Positions 1 to 8,749 of a DNA stretch of 64,000 nucleotides are shown piece by piece. The notes under the pieces are model-generated. The model did not search any database, had not been told where the DNA came from, and worked only from the letters and a program-made list of their open reading frames with translations. The stretch's first letter is position 1; each line of letters opens with the position of its first letter. Origin of the DNA: Ancylomarina sp. 16SWW S1-10-2. Its GTDB lineage: Bacteria > Bacteroidota > Bacteroidia > Bacteroidales > Marinifilaceae. Both the position numbers and the translations under genes were made by a program. The stretch is from positions 62,001 to 126,000 of the forward strand of contig NZ_SADB01000005.1 in assembly GCF_009669305.1 (NCBI RefSeq), written 5' to 3'.

Positions 1-579
1 GACCTTTTTGGCATGGAAAGTTTTGAGCTACCAGATCTAATCATTCCTGACACGACACAAATTCGATCTTTAATTATTAAGGAAAATTTTTGGAATCGCT
101 TTACGCTTAAGCATAAACTTTATGCAGCAGTTACTATTCCTTTCCTTTTAGGATTAGCTCTAATTCCTGTGAACCTTAATAATCATCAACATCAGTCTAA
201 AGCTTCATTTAGTATGATGGAGAATACTCCTGATGTTCTAAAAACGAAATCGGCAAAACTTAATAATAAAATTTCACCTGCAAACGAATTGGTAAGCTTT
301 GAACCTAGAATTATCTATGCTAAACCTAAGGCTGAAATTAAAGATAAAACAATAAAAGGAAAATATTACCTCATAGCTGGAAGCTTTGCAAATATCGAAA
401 ATGCTCAAATTCTAAAAACAGTCATTGAGGCCAATTCATATCCGGCTAAAATTATTAAGAATAAAAATCTATTTGCAGTTGCTTTAAACAAGTTTAACTC
501 AAAACAAGAAGCTGATCGTTTCCGTAAAAAAGTATTACAGAAAAACCCCAATGCATCTTGTTGGGTTCTACAAAAATAA
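1..579 (+). CDS. SPOR-domain membrane protein, C-terminal part
   Basis: The gene is cut by the left edge: the frame is open from base 1 (DLFG precedes the first ATG at 13), so that ATG is probably internal. Counting from it, a hydrophobic segment lies at about residues 36-54 (AAVTIPFLLGLALIPV), followed by a low-complexity linker. A C-terminal SPOR domain of about 75 residues begins at KGKYYLIAGSF and ends in CWVLQK. SPOR domains bind denuded septal peptidoglycan glycan strands. The layout (cytoplasmic N-terminal part, one membrane segment, extracytoplasmic SPOR) fits the Bacteroidota family whose N-terminus carries an HU/CCDC81-like domain, but that part is outside the window, so this is inference. 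A terminator follows at 604-634. Confidence 0.8.
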   Translation, partial: DLFGMESFELPDLIIPDTTQIRSLIIKENFWNRFTLKHKLYAAVTIPFLLGLALIPVNLNNHQHQSKASFSMMENTPDVLKTKSAKLNNKISPANELVSFEPRIIYAKPKAEIKDKTIKGKYYLIAGSFANIENAQILKTVIEANSYPAKIIKNKNLFAVALNKFNSKQEADRFRKKVLQKNPNASCWVLQK

Positions 580-603
580 AACACATCTCGATTAAAATAT
601 TTT

Positions 604-634
604 AAAGAGTTTCCATAGTTGGAGACTCTTTTTT
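604..634 (+). terminator. Rho-independent terminator after the SPOR gene
   Basis: An 11-bp stem (AAAGAGTTTCC paired with GGAGACTCTTT, one G-U pair) with a 6-nt loop is followed by a run of T. Confidence 0.8.
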
Positions 635-719
635 ATTTCCATAAAATACGATCTCATAAATTTCTTTAAACAAAAGCTCCTAGTATAGGAAAAGCAAAGA
701 CAGATGAAACAATAATTAT

Positions 720-727
720 TATCTTTG
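720..727 (+). promoter_or_regulatory. -7 promoter box for gltX
   Basis: TATCTTTG matches the Bacteroidota -7 consensus TAnnTTTG and lies about 58 nt before the gltX start. I see no clear TTTG element at the -33 position. Confidence 0.55.
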
Positions 728-785
728 TCGAAATATAAATTATTATCCCTGAAATTCAGGAATTAAAATACTTAAGGATAAAATC

Positions 786-2312
786 ATGAGCGATAATAAA
801 GTCAGAGTTCGATTTGCCCCTAGTCCAACAGGACCATTACATATGGGAGGTGTGAGAACAGCGCTTTTCAATTATTTATTTGCCCGCAAAAACGGTGGAA
901 AATTCCTATTGCGTATAGAAGATACAGACCAGACACGCTATGTGCCAGGTGCTGAAGATTACATTGCTGAAGCCCTAAATTGGTGTGGTATTAAGATTGA
1001 TGAAGGCGTAACAGTAGGTGGAGAATATGGTCCTTACCGACAATCGGAAAGAAAACCAATGTATCGCGAATATGCTGAGAAATTAGTTGCCTCTGGAGAT
1101 GCTTATTATGCTTTCGATACAGCAGAAGAGTTGGATGCTATGCGTCATAAATATGAGGCTGAAAAGAAAACCTTTACATACAATTCTGACACTCGCGAAA
1201 CCTTAAATAATTCATTGGCTCTAAGTGCTGATGAAGTTCAAGCTAAAATTGAGGCAGGAACACCATATGTTGTTCGTTTTAAAATGCCTGTGAACGAAGA
1301 ATTACACCTTCATGATGAGATTAGAAAACATGTCGTGTTCAACACATCTGCACTCGACGATAAGGTTCTTTTCAAATCAGATGGCATGCCTACTTACCAT
1401 TTGGCAAATGTTGTAGATGACTATTTGATGAAAATATCTCACGTCATTCGTGGAGAAGAATGGTTACCATCGATGCCACTTCACGTATTATTATACAGAA
1501 AATTAGGCTGGGAAGCACAAATGCCAAAATTTGCTCACCTTCCTTTAATTCTTAAACCTGTAGGAAAAGGTAAGCTTAGCAAACGTGATGGAGATAAACT
1601 AGGATTCCCTGTTTTCCCATTACTATGGACAGATCCTAAAACTCAAGATATTTCTTCGGGATACCGTGAGGATGGTTATTTCCCAGAAGCATTTATAAAC
1701 ATGCTTGCCCTTTTAGGTTGGAATCCTGGAACTGAGCAAGAGATTTTTTCTATCGAAGAATTATCTGAAATTTTCTCATTAGAGAGAGTTGGAAAATCAG
1801 GTTCTAAATTCGATCCAGAAAAAACAAAATGGTTCAATCATCAATATCTAAAAACTAAATCGGATGAAGAGATTGGCCAGCTTTTCAACAGAGAAGTTCT
1901 TGTAAAAAAAGATATTGAAGCTGATGCAGACAAAATAAGTCGAATTTGTGGAATGGTTAAAGAGCGTGTTAACTTTGTCTCTGAAATATGGGATCAAGTG
2001 AATTTCTTTTTTGAAACACCCAAGGAATTTGATGCAAAAACAACTAAGAAAGCTTGGAAAGCTGATGCTCCCGAGTTAATGCAAGAGCTTAAAGGTATTT
2101 TAAGCAATATATCAGATTTCTCATCAGCAAACACAGAAGAAATCGTTAAAGAGTGGATTACAGCCAAAGAAATTGGATTTGGTAAAGTAATGAACCCATT
2201 CCGTTTGGCAATGGTAGGTGCTGGTAAAGGCCCACACATATTCGATATTATTGATATATTGGGTAAGGAAGAAACTTTATCTCGTATCGATTTTGCTTGT
2301 GAGACTCTATAA
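786..2312 (+). CDS. gltX: Glutamyl-tRNA synthetase
   Basis: Class I aminoacyl-tRNA synthetase that charges tRNA-Glu with glutamate in the cytoplasm. The 508-residue length is normal. Near the N-terminus [12 protein letters not shown] carries the HIGH-type signature (HMGG), followed by [18 protein letters not shown]. The KMSKS-type loop is KLSKRDGD, and the C-terminal half has the alpha-helical anticodon-binding architecture. The ATG at 786 sits directly before the conserved start region ([11 protein letters not shown]). The gene stands alone, with its own promoter box upstream and a bidirectional terminator shared with the convergent lspA. A separate glnS in this window suggests direct charging of tRNA-Gln, so this GltX is probably discriminating (inference). 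Confidence 0.97.
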   Translation: MSDNKVRVRFAPSPTGPLHMGGVRTALFNYLFARKNGGKFLLRIEDTDQTRYVPGAEDYIAEALNWCGIKIDEGVTVGGEYGPYRQSERKPMYREYAEKLVASGDAYYAFDTAEELDAMRHKYEAEKKTFTYNSDTRETLNNSLALSADEVQAKIEAGTPYVVRFKMPVNEELHLHDEIRKHVVFNTSALDDKVLFKSDGMPTYHLANVVDDYLMKISHVIRGEEWLPSMPLHVLLYRKLGWEAQMPKFAHLPLILKPVGKGKLSKRDGDKLGFPVFPLLWTDPKTQDISSGYREDGYFPEAFINMLALLGWNPGTEQEIFSIEELSEIFSLERVGKSGSKFDPEKTKWFNHQYLKTKSDEEIGQLFNREVLVKKDIEADADKISRICGMVKERVNFVSEIWDQVNFFFETPKEFDAKTTKKAWKADAPELMQELKGILSNISDFSSANTEEIVKEWITAKEIGFGKVMNPFRLAMVGAGKGPHIFDIIDILGKEETLSRIDFACETL

Positions 2313-2330
2313 ACAGAATTAACTAGATAC

Positions 2331-2366
2331 AAAAATAGCCTTGGAAGAAGTTCCAAGGCTATTTTT
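2331..2366. terminator. Bidirectional terminator between gltX and lspA
   Basis: A 16-bp perfect stem (AAAAATAGCCTTGGAA and its complement) with a 4-nt GAAG loop. A-tracts and T-tracts on both sides let it serve both convergent genes. Confidence 0.85.
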
Positions 2367-2384
2367 ATATCTAATAAAGAGAAA

Positions 2385-3011
2385 TTACTCTTTCGTTTTT
2401 TTTGATGTTTCGTCTACAAAATACTTTCTCTGAAAAAGTAATATAAAAGCTACCCCAATTGTAATATATGAATCAGCTAGGTTAAAAACAGGTCGAAAAA
2501 ACACAAAATGTTCACCTCCCCAACCAGGAACCCAAGATGGAAAATTACCATCAATCAAAGGAAAATAGAGCATATCTACAACCTTACCATGAAGGAATGA
2601 TGAATAAACGCCTCCATCAGGTAAAAAACTTGCCACTTGATAATAACTATCGTTAAAAACCATACCGTAAAAAGCTGAATCGAGAATATTACCCATAGCT
2701 CCAGCAAAGATTAATGCAATAGAAAAAATCAAGCCTTTGGGTGCTTTCTTTTTACAAATATCTATTAGATACCAACCTATCCCACAAATAGCAATAATTC
2801 GAAAAAGGCTGAGTAAAATCTTTCCCCACTTACCTTCCAACTCCATACCGAATGCCATTCCATTATTCTCGATAAAGTATATTTTGAACCAATCACCAAA
2901 TATTGGAATATCTTCTCCAAGCATCAGGTGAGTTTTAATCCAAACTTTTAAAACCTGATCGAGTATTAAAAATACAACAATAAGGAGTGCAGACTTTTTT
3001 ATTAAGGACAT
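2385..3011 (-). CDS. lspA: Lipoprotein signal peptidase (signal peptidase II)
   Basis: Inner-membrane aspartyl protease that cleaves the signal peptide of diacylglyceryl-prolipoproteins. The protein is 208 residues long, with an N-terminal membrane segment (LLIVVFLILDQVLKVW). The two catalytic-Asp motifs are visible: GNILDSAFYGMVF and FNLADSYITIG. The protein is longer than the roughly 160-residue proteobacterial enzyme because of an insertion between these motifs (about residues 120-165), as is usual in Bacteroidota. It is the last gene of the minus-strand order ileS, dksA-like, lspA, with about 165 nt before it, and it ends at the shared terminator. A DM13 lipoprotein elsewhere in the window (9822-10235) is a plausible substrate. 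Confidence 0.95.
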   Translation of the reverse strand: MSLIKKSALLIVVFLILDQVLKVWIKTHLMLGEDIPIFGDWFKIYFIENNGMAFGMELEGKWGKILLSLFRIIAICGIGWYLIDICKKKAPKGLIFSIALIFAGAMGNILDSAFYGMVFNDSYYQVASFLPDGGVYSSFLHGKVVDMLYFPLIDGNFPSWVPGWGGEHFVFFRPVFNLADSYITIGVAFILLFQRKYFVDETSKKTKE

Positions 3012-3176
3012 ACTATTGTTTTAATATTAGAATTTAGCGTAATAAATCGCCAAAAAATATATTTAACTCCCAATACTATATTGAAATTTTGTTTAGTAAC
3101 TAAGAGTTCCCGAATATAAACAAGAATGATTGGAAGACTTATCTCCCAATCATTTTCTATAAGCTTTATTTTTATT

Positions 3177-3554
3177 TTAAAGTTGTTTGTTCTTCGCATC
3201 AATGCTAAGCGTAGCATGAGGAACAGCGCGCAATCTTTCTTTAGAAATCAAATTTCCAGTCTCACGACAGATACCATAGTTCTTATTTTTAACTCGGACT
3301 AAAGCAGATTCCAAATGACCAATGAATTTAGACTGACGCTGTGCCAATCTTCCAGCCTCTTCTTTCGATAAAGTTGAAGCTCCCTCTTCCAAAACTTTAA
3401 AAGTTGGCGAAGTATCTTCAGTATCGTTTCCAGTGCTATTAGAAATAACAGCTTTCAAGGTTTCGTAATCTTTTTTAGCTTTTGCAAGTTTTTGAGTAAT
3501 TAACACTTTGAATTCCTCTAACTCTTCATCGGTATATCGTTTTTTTTCAGTCAT
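3177..3554 (-). CDS. TraR/DksA-family protein with a degenerate zinc finger
   Basis: 125 residues from the ATG at 3554. A longer reading is possible from a TTG at 3584, but the ATG begins at the family-typical MTEKKRYTDEEL. The N-terminal half is a helical hairpin (coiled coil). The C-terminal half has the DksA-type segment YGICRETGNLISKERLRAVPHATLSIDAK. In canonical DksA this carries four Cys zinc ligands. Here only the first Cys remains and the other three positions are T, H/S and A, so zinc binding is unlikely. DksA-family proteins bind RNA polymerase through the secondary channel and modulate transcription. The gene follows ileS by 38 nt and precedes lspA, an order often seen in Bacteroidota, so co-transcription is likely. 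Confidence 0.85.
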   Translation of the reverse strand: MTEKKRYTDEELEEFKVLITQKLAKAKKDYETLKAVISNSTGNDTEDTSPTFKVLEEGASTLSKEEAGRLAQRQSKFIGHLESALVRVKNKNYGICRETGNLISKERLRAVPHATLSIDAKNKQL

Positions 3555-3592
3555 AGATTTTAGATTTGATTCTAAAGATAACAAAAAAAGTA

Positions 3593-6500
3593 TTACACAC
3601 TAAGTTTTTTAATTCGAATATAAGTTTCGATTCCAGCCTCTATTTCTACAGCTTTCGCGTCCTCTCCATCGATTTTTTCAACCAAACTTACTGTTTCAGC
3701 AAGCGTTTGACTTCCAATGTAATCTTTGTGAGTTAAAACAGCAGCATTTATCTCATCGTGCATCGCAATTTCTAAGGCAATTTTATCAGTAACATCAAAA
3801 CCACTATCCTTACGTAAATTTTGAATTCTATTGATAAATTCACGAGCGATACCTTCTTCACGTAATTCTTTAGTTACGTTAACATCAAGAGCAACAGTAA
3901 GCTTACCTTCATTGGCAACTAACCATCCTGGTATGTCTTCTGAAATAATCTCAACGTCTTGAAGAGTAAGAACAACATTCTGATCATTCACAACAATAGT
4001 AAATTCAGATTCTTTCTCGAATACAACGATGTCCTCTTGAGTCATTTTAGCAATTACACCAGCAATTTGCTTCATGATTTTACCATGCTTAGGTCCAAGC
4101 GTCTTAAAGTTTGGTTTAATCTTCTTGATTAATACACCTGAAGTATCAGTAATGAATTCCATTTCTTTCACATTAATTTCAGAAAGAATGATGCCTTTAA
4201 CAGCTTCCAACTGAGGAATTATAGTTTCGTCTAGAATTGGAATCATAATTTTACTTAATGGCTGACGTACACGGATTTTCACCTTACGACGAAGTCCTAA
4301 TACCATAGAAGAAATCTTCTGAGCCATATCTTGTCTTTCCTCAAGCGCTTTATCAATAATAGACTCGTCTACTACAGGAAAATCAATTAGGTGTACCGAA
4401 TTCTCAGTATAATGCTTAGTCACTGAATTCAAGTCTAAGAATAGACGATCCATAAAGAATGGTGCAATTGGAGATCCAAGAATAGAAATCGTCTCAAGAC
4501 ACTTATAAAGTGTTTGATAAGCCGAAATCTTATCTGTATCGTACTCTCCACCCCAATATCTCTTACGACATAAACGAACATACCAGTTAGATAGATTTTC
4601 GTTTACAAAATCCTGAATAGCACGACCAGCGCGAGTTGGCTCGTAAGACTCGTAACATGCTTCAACTTCTTTTACCAATGAGTTAAGAAGAGAAAGAATC
4701 CAACAATCAATTTCAGGACGTTGCTCCATTGGCACATCAGCTTCTGAATATGTAAATCCATCAACATTAGCATACAATTGGAAGAAACTATACGTATTAT
4801 AAAGTGTTCCAAAGAATTTACGACGAACTTCTTCAATACCGCTTAAATCAAATTTCAAGTTATCCCATGGCTGAGCATTGGTAATCATATACCAACGTAA
4901 TGGGTCAGAACCAAATTTTTCTATCGTTTCAAAAGGATCAGCAGCATTACCAAGACGCTTAGACATTTTATTGCCTTTAGCATCTAGTACTAAACCATTG
5001 GAAATAATATTCTCGAAAGCAACACTATCGAAACACATGGTTGCAATGGCATGTAGTGTAAAGAACCATCCACGAGTTTGGTCTACACCCTCAGCAATAA
5101 ACTGAGCAGGGAATTTTTTATCGAAATCCTCTTTGTTCTCAAATGGATAATGTTGCTGTGCATATGGCATTGCTCCAGAATCGAACCACACATCGATAAG
5201 GTCAAGTTCACGGAATAATTTTTGTCCCGTTTCACTTACCAATACGATATCGTCAACATACGGACGGTGAAGATCAAACTTCTCGTAATTCTCTTTCGAG
5301 TTATCACCTTCTACATATTTCTCAAGCATGTTTTCGCTCATGTATCCTTTTTCGATTGACTTAACAATCTCGCCCTTAAGCTCAGGTACAGAACCAATAC
5401 ATTTCATTTCTTTACGATCTTCGCTTACCCATATAGGTAGTGGCGTTCCCCAGTAACGAGAACGAGAAAGGTTCCAGTCTTGTAAGTTTTCCAACCATTT
5501 TCCAAAACGACCTTCACCAGTTGATTTTGGTTTCCAGTTAATTGTTTTGTTGAGTTCGATCATACGATCGCGAACTTTGGTTGTTTCGATAAACCATGAA
5601 TCCAAAGGATAATATAAAATAGGCTTATCAGTTCTCCAACAATGTGGGTAGTTGTGAACATGCTTCTCTACCTTAAATGCCTGACTTGCTTTTTTCAATT
5701 CAACAGCAATATCAACATCCAAAGTCGCATCCTTATCAGTTAAGTTGCTATCAAAAGCATTCTTCACGAAACGACCTGCATATGGAGCATAAAGTTCAAC
5801 ATTTACATTGTTCTTTACGAATTCTTCATCAAGGTCTTCAATTTTAAAGAACTTACCAGTACGGTCAACCATTGGTTGCATTTTACCTTCCTTATCGCGG
5901 AAAATAAGTGGCGAAATGCCAGCAGTCTTCGCTACCCTATCATCATCAGCACCAAAAGTAGGAGCAATATGAACGATACCTGTACCATCTTCAATGGTAA
6001 CAAAATCGGCTAAAATTACACGGAAAGCATCACCTTCAGGTTTCACCCAAGGCATTAACTGCTCGTATTTTACACCTTCAAGATCAGTACCTACACATTC
6101 TGAAAGTAACTTATATGGTATTTTCTTGTCTCCAAGTTTATAGTCGCTTAATTCTAAATCTTCAAGTTTTGCATCGAAGAAATTATTAAAAAGAGGTTTA
6201 GCAAGAACCACAACACAATCTTTACCTGTGTATGGGTTAAAAGTACGAACACGTACATATTTGATCTTTCCTCCAACAGCTAAAGCTGTATTCGATGGCA
6301 AAGTCCAAGGCGTTGTTGTCCAAGCCATGAAATAAGCATCACAGTCGATTCCCTCGAAAAGGAAGTTACTTTTCTCGTTTTTCTCAATTTTAAATAGACC
6401 AACAGCCGTTGTATCTTTAACATCCTTATAGCAACCTGGTTGATTCAACTCGTGAGTTGATAATCCTGTTCCTGCTGCAGGAGAAAATGGCTGAATTGTA

Positions 6501-7033
6501 TAACCTTTATACAAGAATCCTTTTTCGAATAATTGCTTAAGCAACCACCACAAAGACTCAATATAACGGTTATCGTAAGTAATATATGGCTCATCCATAT
6601 TTACCCAATATCCCATTTTAGAAGTCAAATCTTCCCACTCACGTGTATATTTCATCACGTTAGTTCTACAAGCGTTGTTATAATCGTCAACAGAAATTTT
6701 CTTACCAATATCCTCTTTAGTAATACCTAATTCCTTCTCAACACCCAACTCAACTGGAAGTCCGTGTGTATCCCAACCTGCTTTACGGTCTACTTTGAAA
6801 CCCTTAAGCGTCTTATAACGACATACAATATCTTTAAGCGTACGGGCCATTACGTGGTGAATACCAGGCATACCATTTGCTGATGGGGGTCCCTCATAGA
6901 ATACGAAAGATGGATTTCCTTCACGAGTCTCTAAACTCTTATCGAAAGTTTTGTTTTCTTCCCATTCTTTTAAGATATCTTTATTAATCTGTGAAAGATC
7001 TAAATTCTTGTAATCTGGAAATTTTGTGCTCAT
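3593..7033 (-). CDS. ileS: Isoleucyl-tRNA synthetase
   Basis: Class I synthetase of 1146 residues, cytoplasmic, charging tRNA-Ile. The HIGH signature appears as PSANGMPGIHHVMART near residue 55. An editing (CP1) domain follows, including FMAWTTTPWTLPSNTALAVG. The KMSKS loop is KGNKMSKRLGN, and GWFFTLHAIA lies just before it. The C-terminal region is anticodon-binding. The enzyme is the long form (about 1,100 residues, ileS2-like), typical of Bacteroidota and eukaryote-like IleRS, rather than the roughly 930-residue form. It is the first gene of the minus-strand cluster with the dksA-like gene and lspA. A TAnnTTTG box lies at 7187-7194, giving a leader of about 145 nt. I saw no T-box structure there. 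Confidence 0.97.
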   Translation of the reverse strand: MSTKFPDYKNLDLSQINKDILKEWEENKTFDKSLETREGNPSFVFYEGPPSANGMPGIHHVMARTLKDIVCRYKTLKGFKVDRKAGWDTHGLPVELGVEKELGITKEDIGKKISVDDYNNACRTNVMKYTREWEDLTSKMGYWVNMDEPYITYDNRYIESLWWLLKQLFEKGFLYKGYTIQPFSPAAGTGLSTHELNQPGCYKDVKDTTAVGLFKIEKNEKSNFLFEGIDCDAYFMAWTTTPWTLPSNTALAVGGKIKYVRVRTFNPYTGKDCVVVLAKPLFNNFFDAKLEDLELSDYKLGDKKIPYKLLSECVGTDLEGVKYEQLMPWVKPEGDAFRVILADFVTIEDGTGIVHIAPTFGADDDRVAKTAGISPLIFRDKEGKMQPMVDRTGKFFKIEDLDEEFVKNNVNVELYAPYAGRFVKNAFDSNLTDKDATLDVDIAVELKKASQAFKVEKHVHNYPHCWRTDKPILYYPLDSWFIETTKVRDRMIELNKTINWKPKSTGEGRFGKWLENLQDWNLSRSRYWGTPLPIWVSEDRKEMKCIGSVPELKGEIVKSIEKGYMSENMLEKYVEGDNSKENYEKFDLHRPYVDDIVLVSETGQKLFRELDLIDVWFDSGAMPYAQQHYPFENKEDFDKKFPAQFIAEGVDQTRGWFFTLHAIATMCFDSVAFENIISNGLVLDAKGNKMSKRLGNAADPFETIEKFGSDPLRWYMITNAQPWDNLKFDLSGIEEVRRKFFGTLYNTYSFFQLYANVDGFTYSEADVPMEQRPEIDCWILSLLNSLVKEVEACYESYEPTRAGRAIQDFVNENLSNWYVRLCRKRYWGGEYDTDKISAYQTLYKCLETISILGSPIAPFFMDRLFLDLNSVTKHYTENSVHLIDFPVVDESIIDKALEERQDMAQKISSMVLGLRRKVKIRVRQPLSKIMIPILDETIIPQLEAVKGIILSEINVKEMEFITDTSGVLIKKIKPNFKTLGPKHGKIMKQIAGVIAKMTQEDIVVFEKESEFTIVVNDQNVVLTLQDVEIISEDIPGWLVANEGKLTVALDVNVTKELREEGIAREFINRIQNLRKDSGFDVTDKIALEIAMHDEINAAVLTHKDYIGSQTLAETVSLVEKIDGEDAKAVEIEAGIETYIRIKKLSV

Positions 7034-7423
7034 ATTTTTGTTTTGATACTTGACAATTTATACCGTTAACCAACGGACTTTAAAAGGGTGTAAACAACTG
7101 AAACAATTCAAATTACACCAATCAAAAATTGTGGCGTAAACTAGATGGTTATCAATTAGAATACAATTCTTCTACTCAAAAGTTCACAAATATAGAAAAA
7201 ATACAAGACATGATAACGATACAAGACACTTAATCAAAGGAATATGAGTGCACTAATTAGCTTTGAAATAAACAAATATTAAGCTCAAAAGGAAAATAAC
7301 TTATAATTCGAAATAAGATAAACAGTTTAACTTCCTATTTGAACATTGATAGATGCAAAATACCCCAAACAATTCTTGCTTAGGATATCATTTAACTGAA
7401 TGTTAATCTATATTATTCGGAAT
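7034..7423. other. Intergenic region upstream of ileS
   Basis: This 390-nt AT-rich gap holds the ileS leader and a minus-strand -7 box. Nothing else is recognisable. Confidence 0.5.
7187..7194 (-). promoter_or_regulatory. -7 promoter box for ileS
   Basis: On the minus strand this reads TATATTTG, a match to TAnnTTTG. No convincing -33 TTTG is seen at the right spacing, so it is tentative. Confidence 0.4.
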
Positions 7424-7867
7424 TCAATCCGCAGATTTTTTTTTCTTATCTAGTAAACCAAACAATTTAGCGATAAGAAAAATAACTACCATAAATAGGG
7501 TGGTTTGTATAATTTCAGGCCATTCTTTATCCTGCTCTAGAATTAAATCTAATACTTTATATGTTGCAATAAAACAAATGAAGACTATTAATGTAAATAG
7601 AATATTTTCCCTCAATTTACTCACTCCAATATTCTTCCAAAATAGAGATATTAAATTAATATCATTTAATTGTTTTTTTTTATTTGAAACCTTAAACAGT
7701 TTTAAAATAAACAAAAGTAGAGTAGCTATCCCACCTTGAATCAAAACGAATGTCCACGATTTTTCATCTTCAAACAAAAAATAATAGCTAATTTTCATAA
7801 AAACAGTCATAATTGTAAACACAACAATGACAAACAAGATGTTTTCTTTTAGTTTATTCATGATCAT
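7424..7867 (-). CDS. Small membrane protein made of two tandem 2-TM repeats
   Basis: 147 residues; I do not recognise the family. The two halves are homologous. Repeat 1 begins KLKENILFVIVVFTIM and ends in FILKLFKVSNKKK. Repeat 2 begins KLRENILFTLIVFICF and ends in FLIAKLFGLLDKKKK. Each repeat has two hydrophobic segments separated by a charged/Trp turn (EDEKSW, EQDKEW), so four membrane segments are predicted. The Lys-rich repeat ends favour cytoplasmic placement. Translation can start at 7867 or at the in-frame ATG two codons later. A fragment matching the end of a repeat lies just upstream at 7888-7974, pointing to local gene duplication. Function unknown. Confidence 0.65.
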   Translation of the reverse strand: MIMNKLKENILFVIVVFTIMTVFMKISYYFLFEDEKSWTFVLIQGGIATLLLFILKLFKVSNKKKQLNDINLISLFWKNIGVSKLRENILFTLIVFICFIATYKVLDLILEQDKEWPEIIQTTLFMVVIFLIAKLFGLLDKKKKSAD

Positions 7868-7887
7868 ATATTTATTAAATTAGATTA

Positions 7888-7974
7888 TTACATATTCTCA
7901 TCAGATTGTTTCTTCTTATCTGAAAATCCAAATATTTTAGCGATTAGTAGAACAAATGCTATAATTTTAGAAAT
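7888..7974 (-). pseudogene. Remnant of a paralogue of the 2-TM repeat protein
   Basis: On the minus strand the frame between a stop at 7975-7977 and a stop at 7888-7890 reads KIIAFVLLIAKIFGFSDKK and continues KQSDENM. It aligns with the C-terminus of the neighbouring gene (VVIFLIAKLFGLLDKKKKSAD). Only the last membrane helix and tail survive, with no start codon, so it looks like the 3' end of a deleted tandem copy. Confidence 0.6.
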
Positions 7975-8212
7975 TCAATTTTAAAGTCTTTTTCTATGTA
8001 ACATCAACTAAGTTGCATTTGTTGCATGAATCTAGATAGTTTAAAAGATTAATAATATTTTATTTGTTGATTAATACAACTATAACAAGAAGACTTTAAA
8101 AAGTGGTGACAACAGATCAATTTATTTTCACAAAAAAAATACAATTGGCAACAAAAATATTCTAAACTATGATGATTTATCTCTTGCTATACTGAGCTCT
8201 AAGAGGTTTTTA

Positions 8213-8220
8213 TATCTTTG
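8213..8220 (+). promoter_or_regulatory. -7 promoter box for the OsmC-family gene
   Basis: TATCTTTG fits TAnnTTTG, about 42 nt before the ATG at 8262. The nearest TTG upstream is about 26 nt away, longer than the usual 19-21. Confidence 0.5.
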
Positions 8221-8261
8221 TAAACAACTTATAACAAACAATAACGATTAATTTTAATATT

Positions 8262-8672
8262 ATGACAACAGTAAAAACAACCTACTTAGGCGATTTAAGA
8301 ACTGAAAACATTCACTTACAATCAGGAAATAAAATATATACCGATGCGCCTATTGATAACCAAGGTAAAGGTGAAGCATTTTCACCTACCGATTTAATGG
8401 CAACTTCATTTGGATCGTGTATTATGACCATTATGGGAATAGTGGCTCGTGATAATAATATTGATATTGTTGGTACAGAGCTAAACATCACAAAAATAAT
8501 GGCTGCCGATCCTCGTCGTGTTTCCGAAATAGTTGCTGAATTTGTATTCCCAAACAAGCCATATACTGATGAAGAAAAGAAAATTATTGAATCAGTAGCT
8601 GGAACAAGTCCTGTACCCTTGAGTGTTAATGCAAATATGACACAAAACATTAAATTGGTTTGGCAACAATAA
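8262..8672 (+). CDS. OsmC/Ohr-family protein lacking the second cysteine
   Basis: 136 residues, full length for the short OsmC fold. Family members reduce organic hydroperoxides with a pair of cysteines, one at the start of the central helix and one near the C-terminal segment. The first is present in FGSCIMTIMG. The second position, normally within a CPV-type motif, reads GTSPVPLSVN, so the resolving or peroxidatic Cys is replaced. SPTDLMATSFGSC and the C-terminal SVNANMTQ are otherwise family-typical. The protein may therefore use one cysteine with an external thiol, or have another role. It stands alone with its own promoter box. Cytoplasmic. Confidence 0.85.
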   Translation: MTTVKTTYLGDLRTENIHLQSGNKIYTDAPIDNQGKGEAFSPTDLMATSFGSCIMTIMGIVARDNNIDIVGTELNITKIMAADPRRVSEIVAEFVFPNKPYTDEEKKIIESVAGTSPVPLSVNANMTQNIKLVWQQ

Positions 8673-8749
8673 TAGCTTTTTGTAGATTGAAGCCCTATAA
8701 ATAAAGAATAGGGCTCACATTTCTTCAAACATCTTGCAATTTAACCACT

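Larger units (their letters stand above)
7868..8261. other. Intergenic region with gene remnant and osmC-family promoter
   Basis: This 394-nt gap contains the paralogue remnant (7888-7974) and a plus-strand -7 box (8213-8220). The middle part shows nothing recognisable. Confidence 0.5.

Noticed and set aside
3002-3217. 71-codon minus-strand frame between lspA and the dksA-like gene
   Set aside because: It overlaps the dksA-like gene by 41 nt in another frame, has no recognisable content and lies in a leader region.
7034-7200. T-box riboswitch upstream of ileS
   Set aside because: No specifier stem, T-box sequence or terminator hairpin is visible in the leader.
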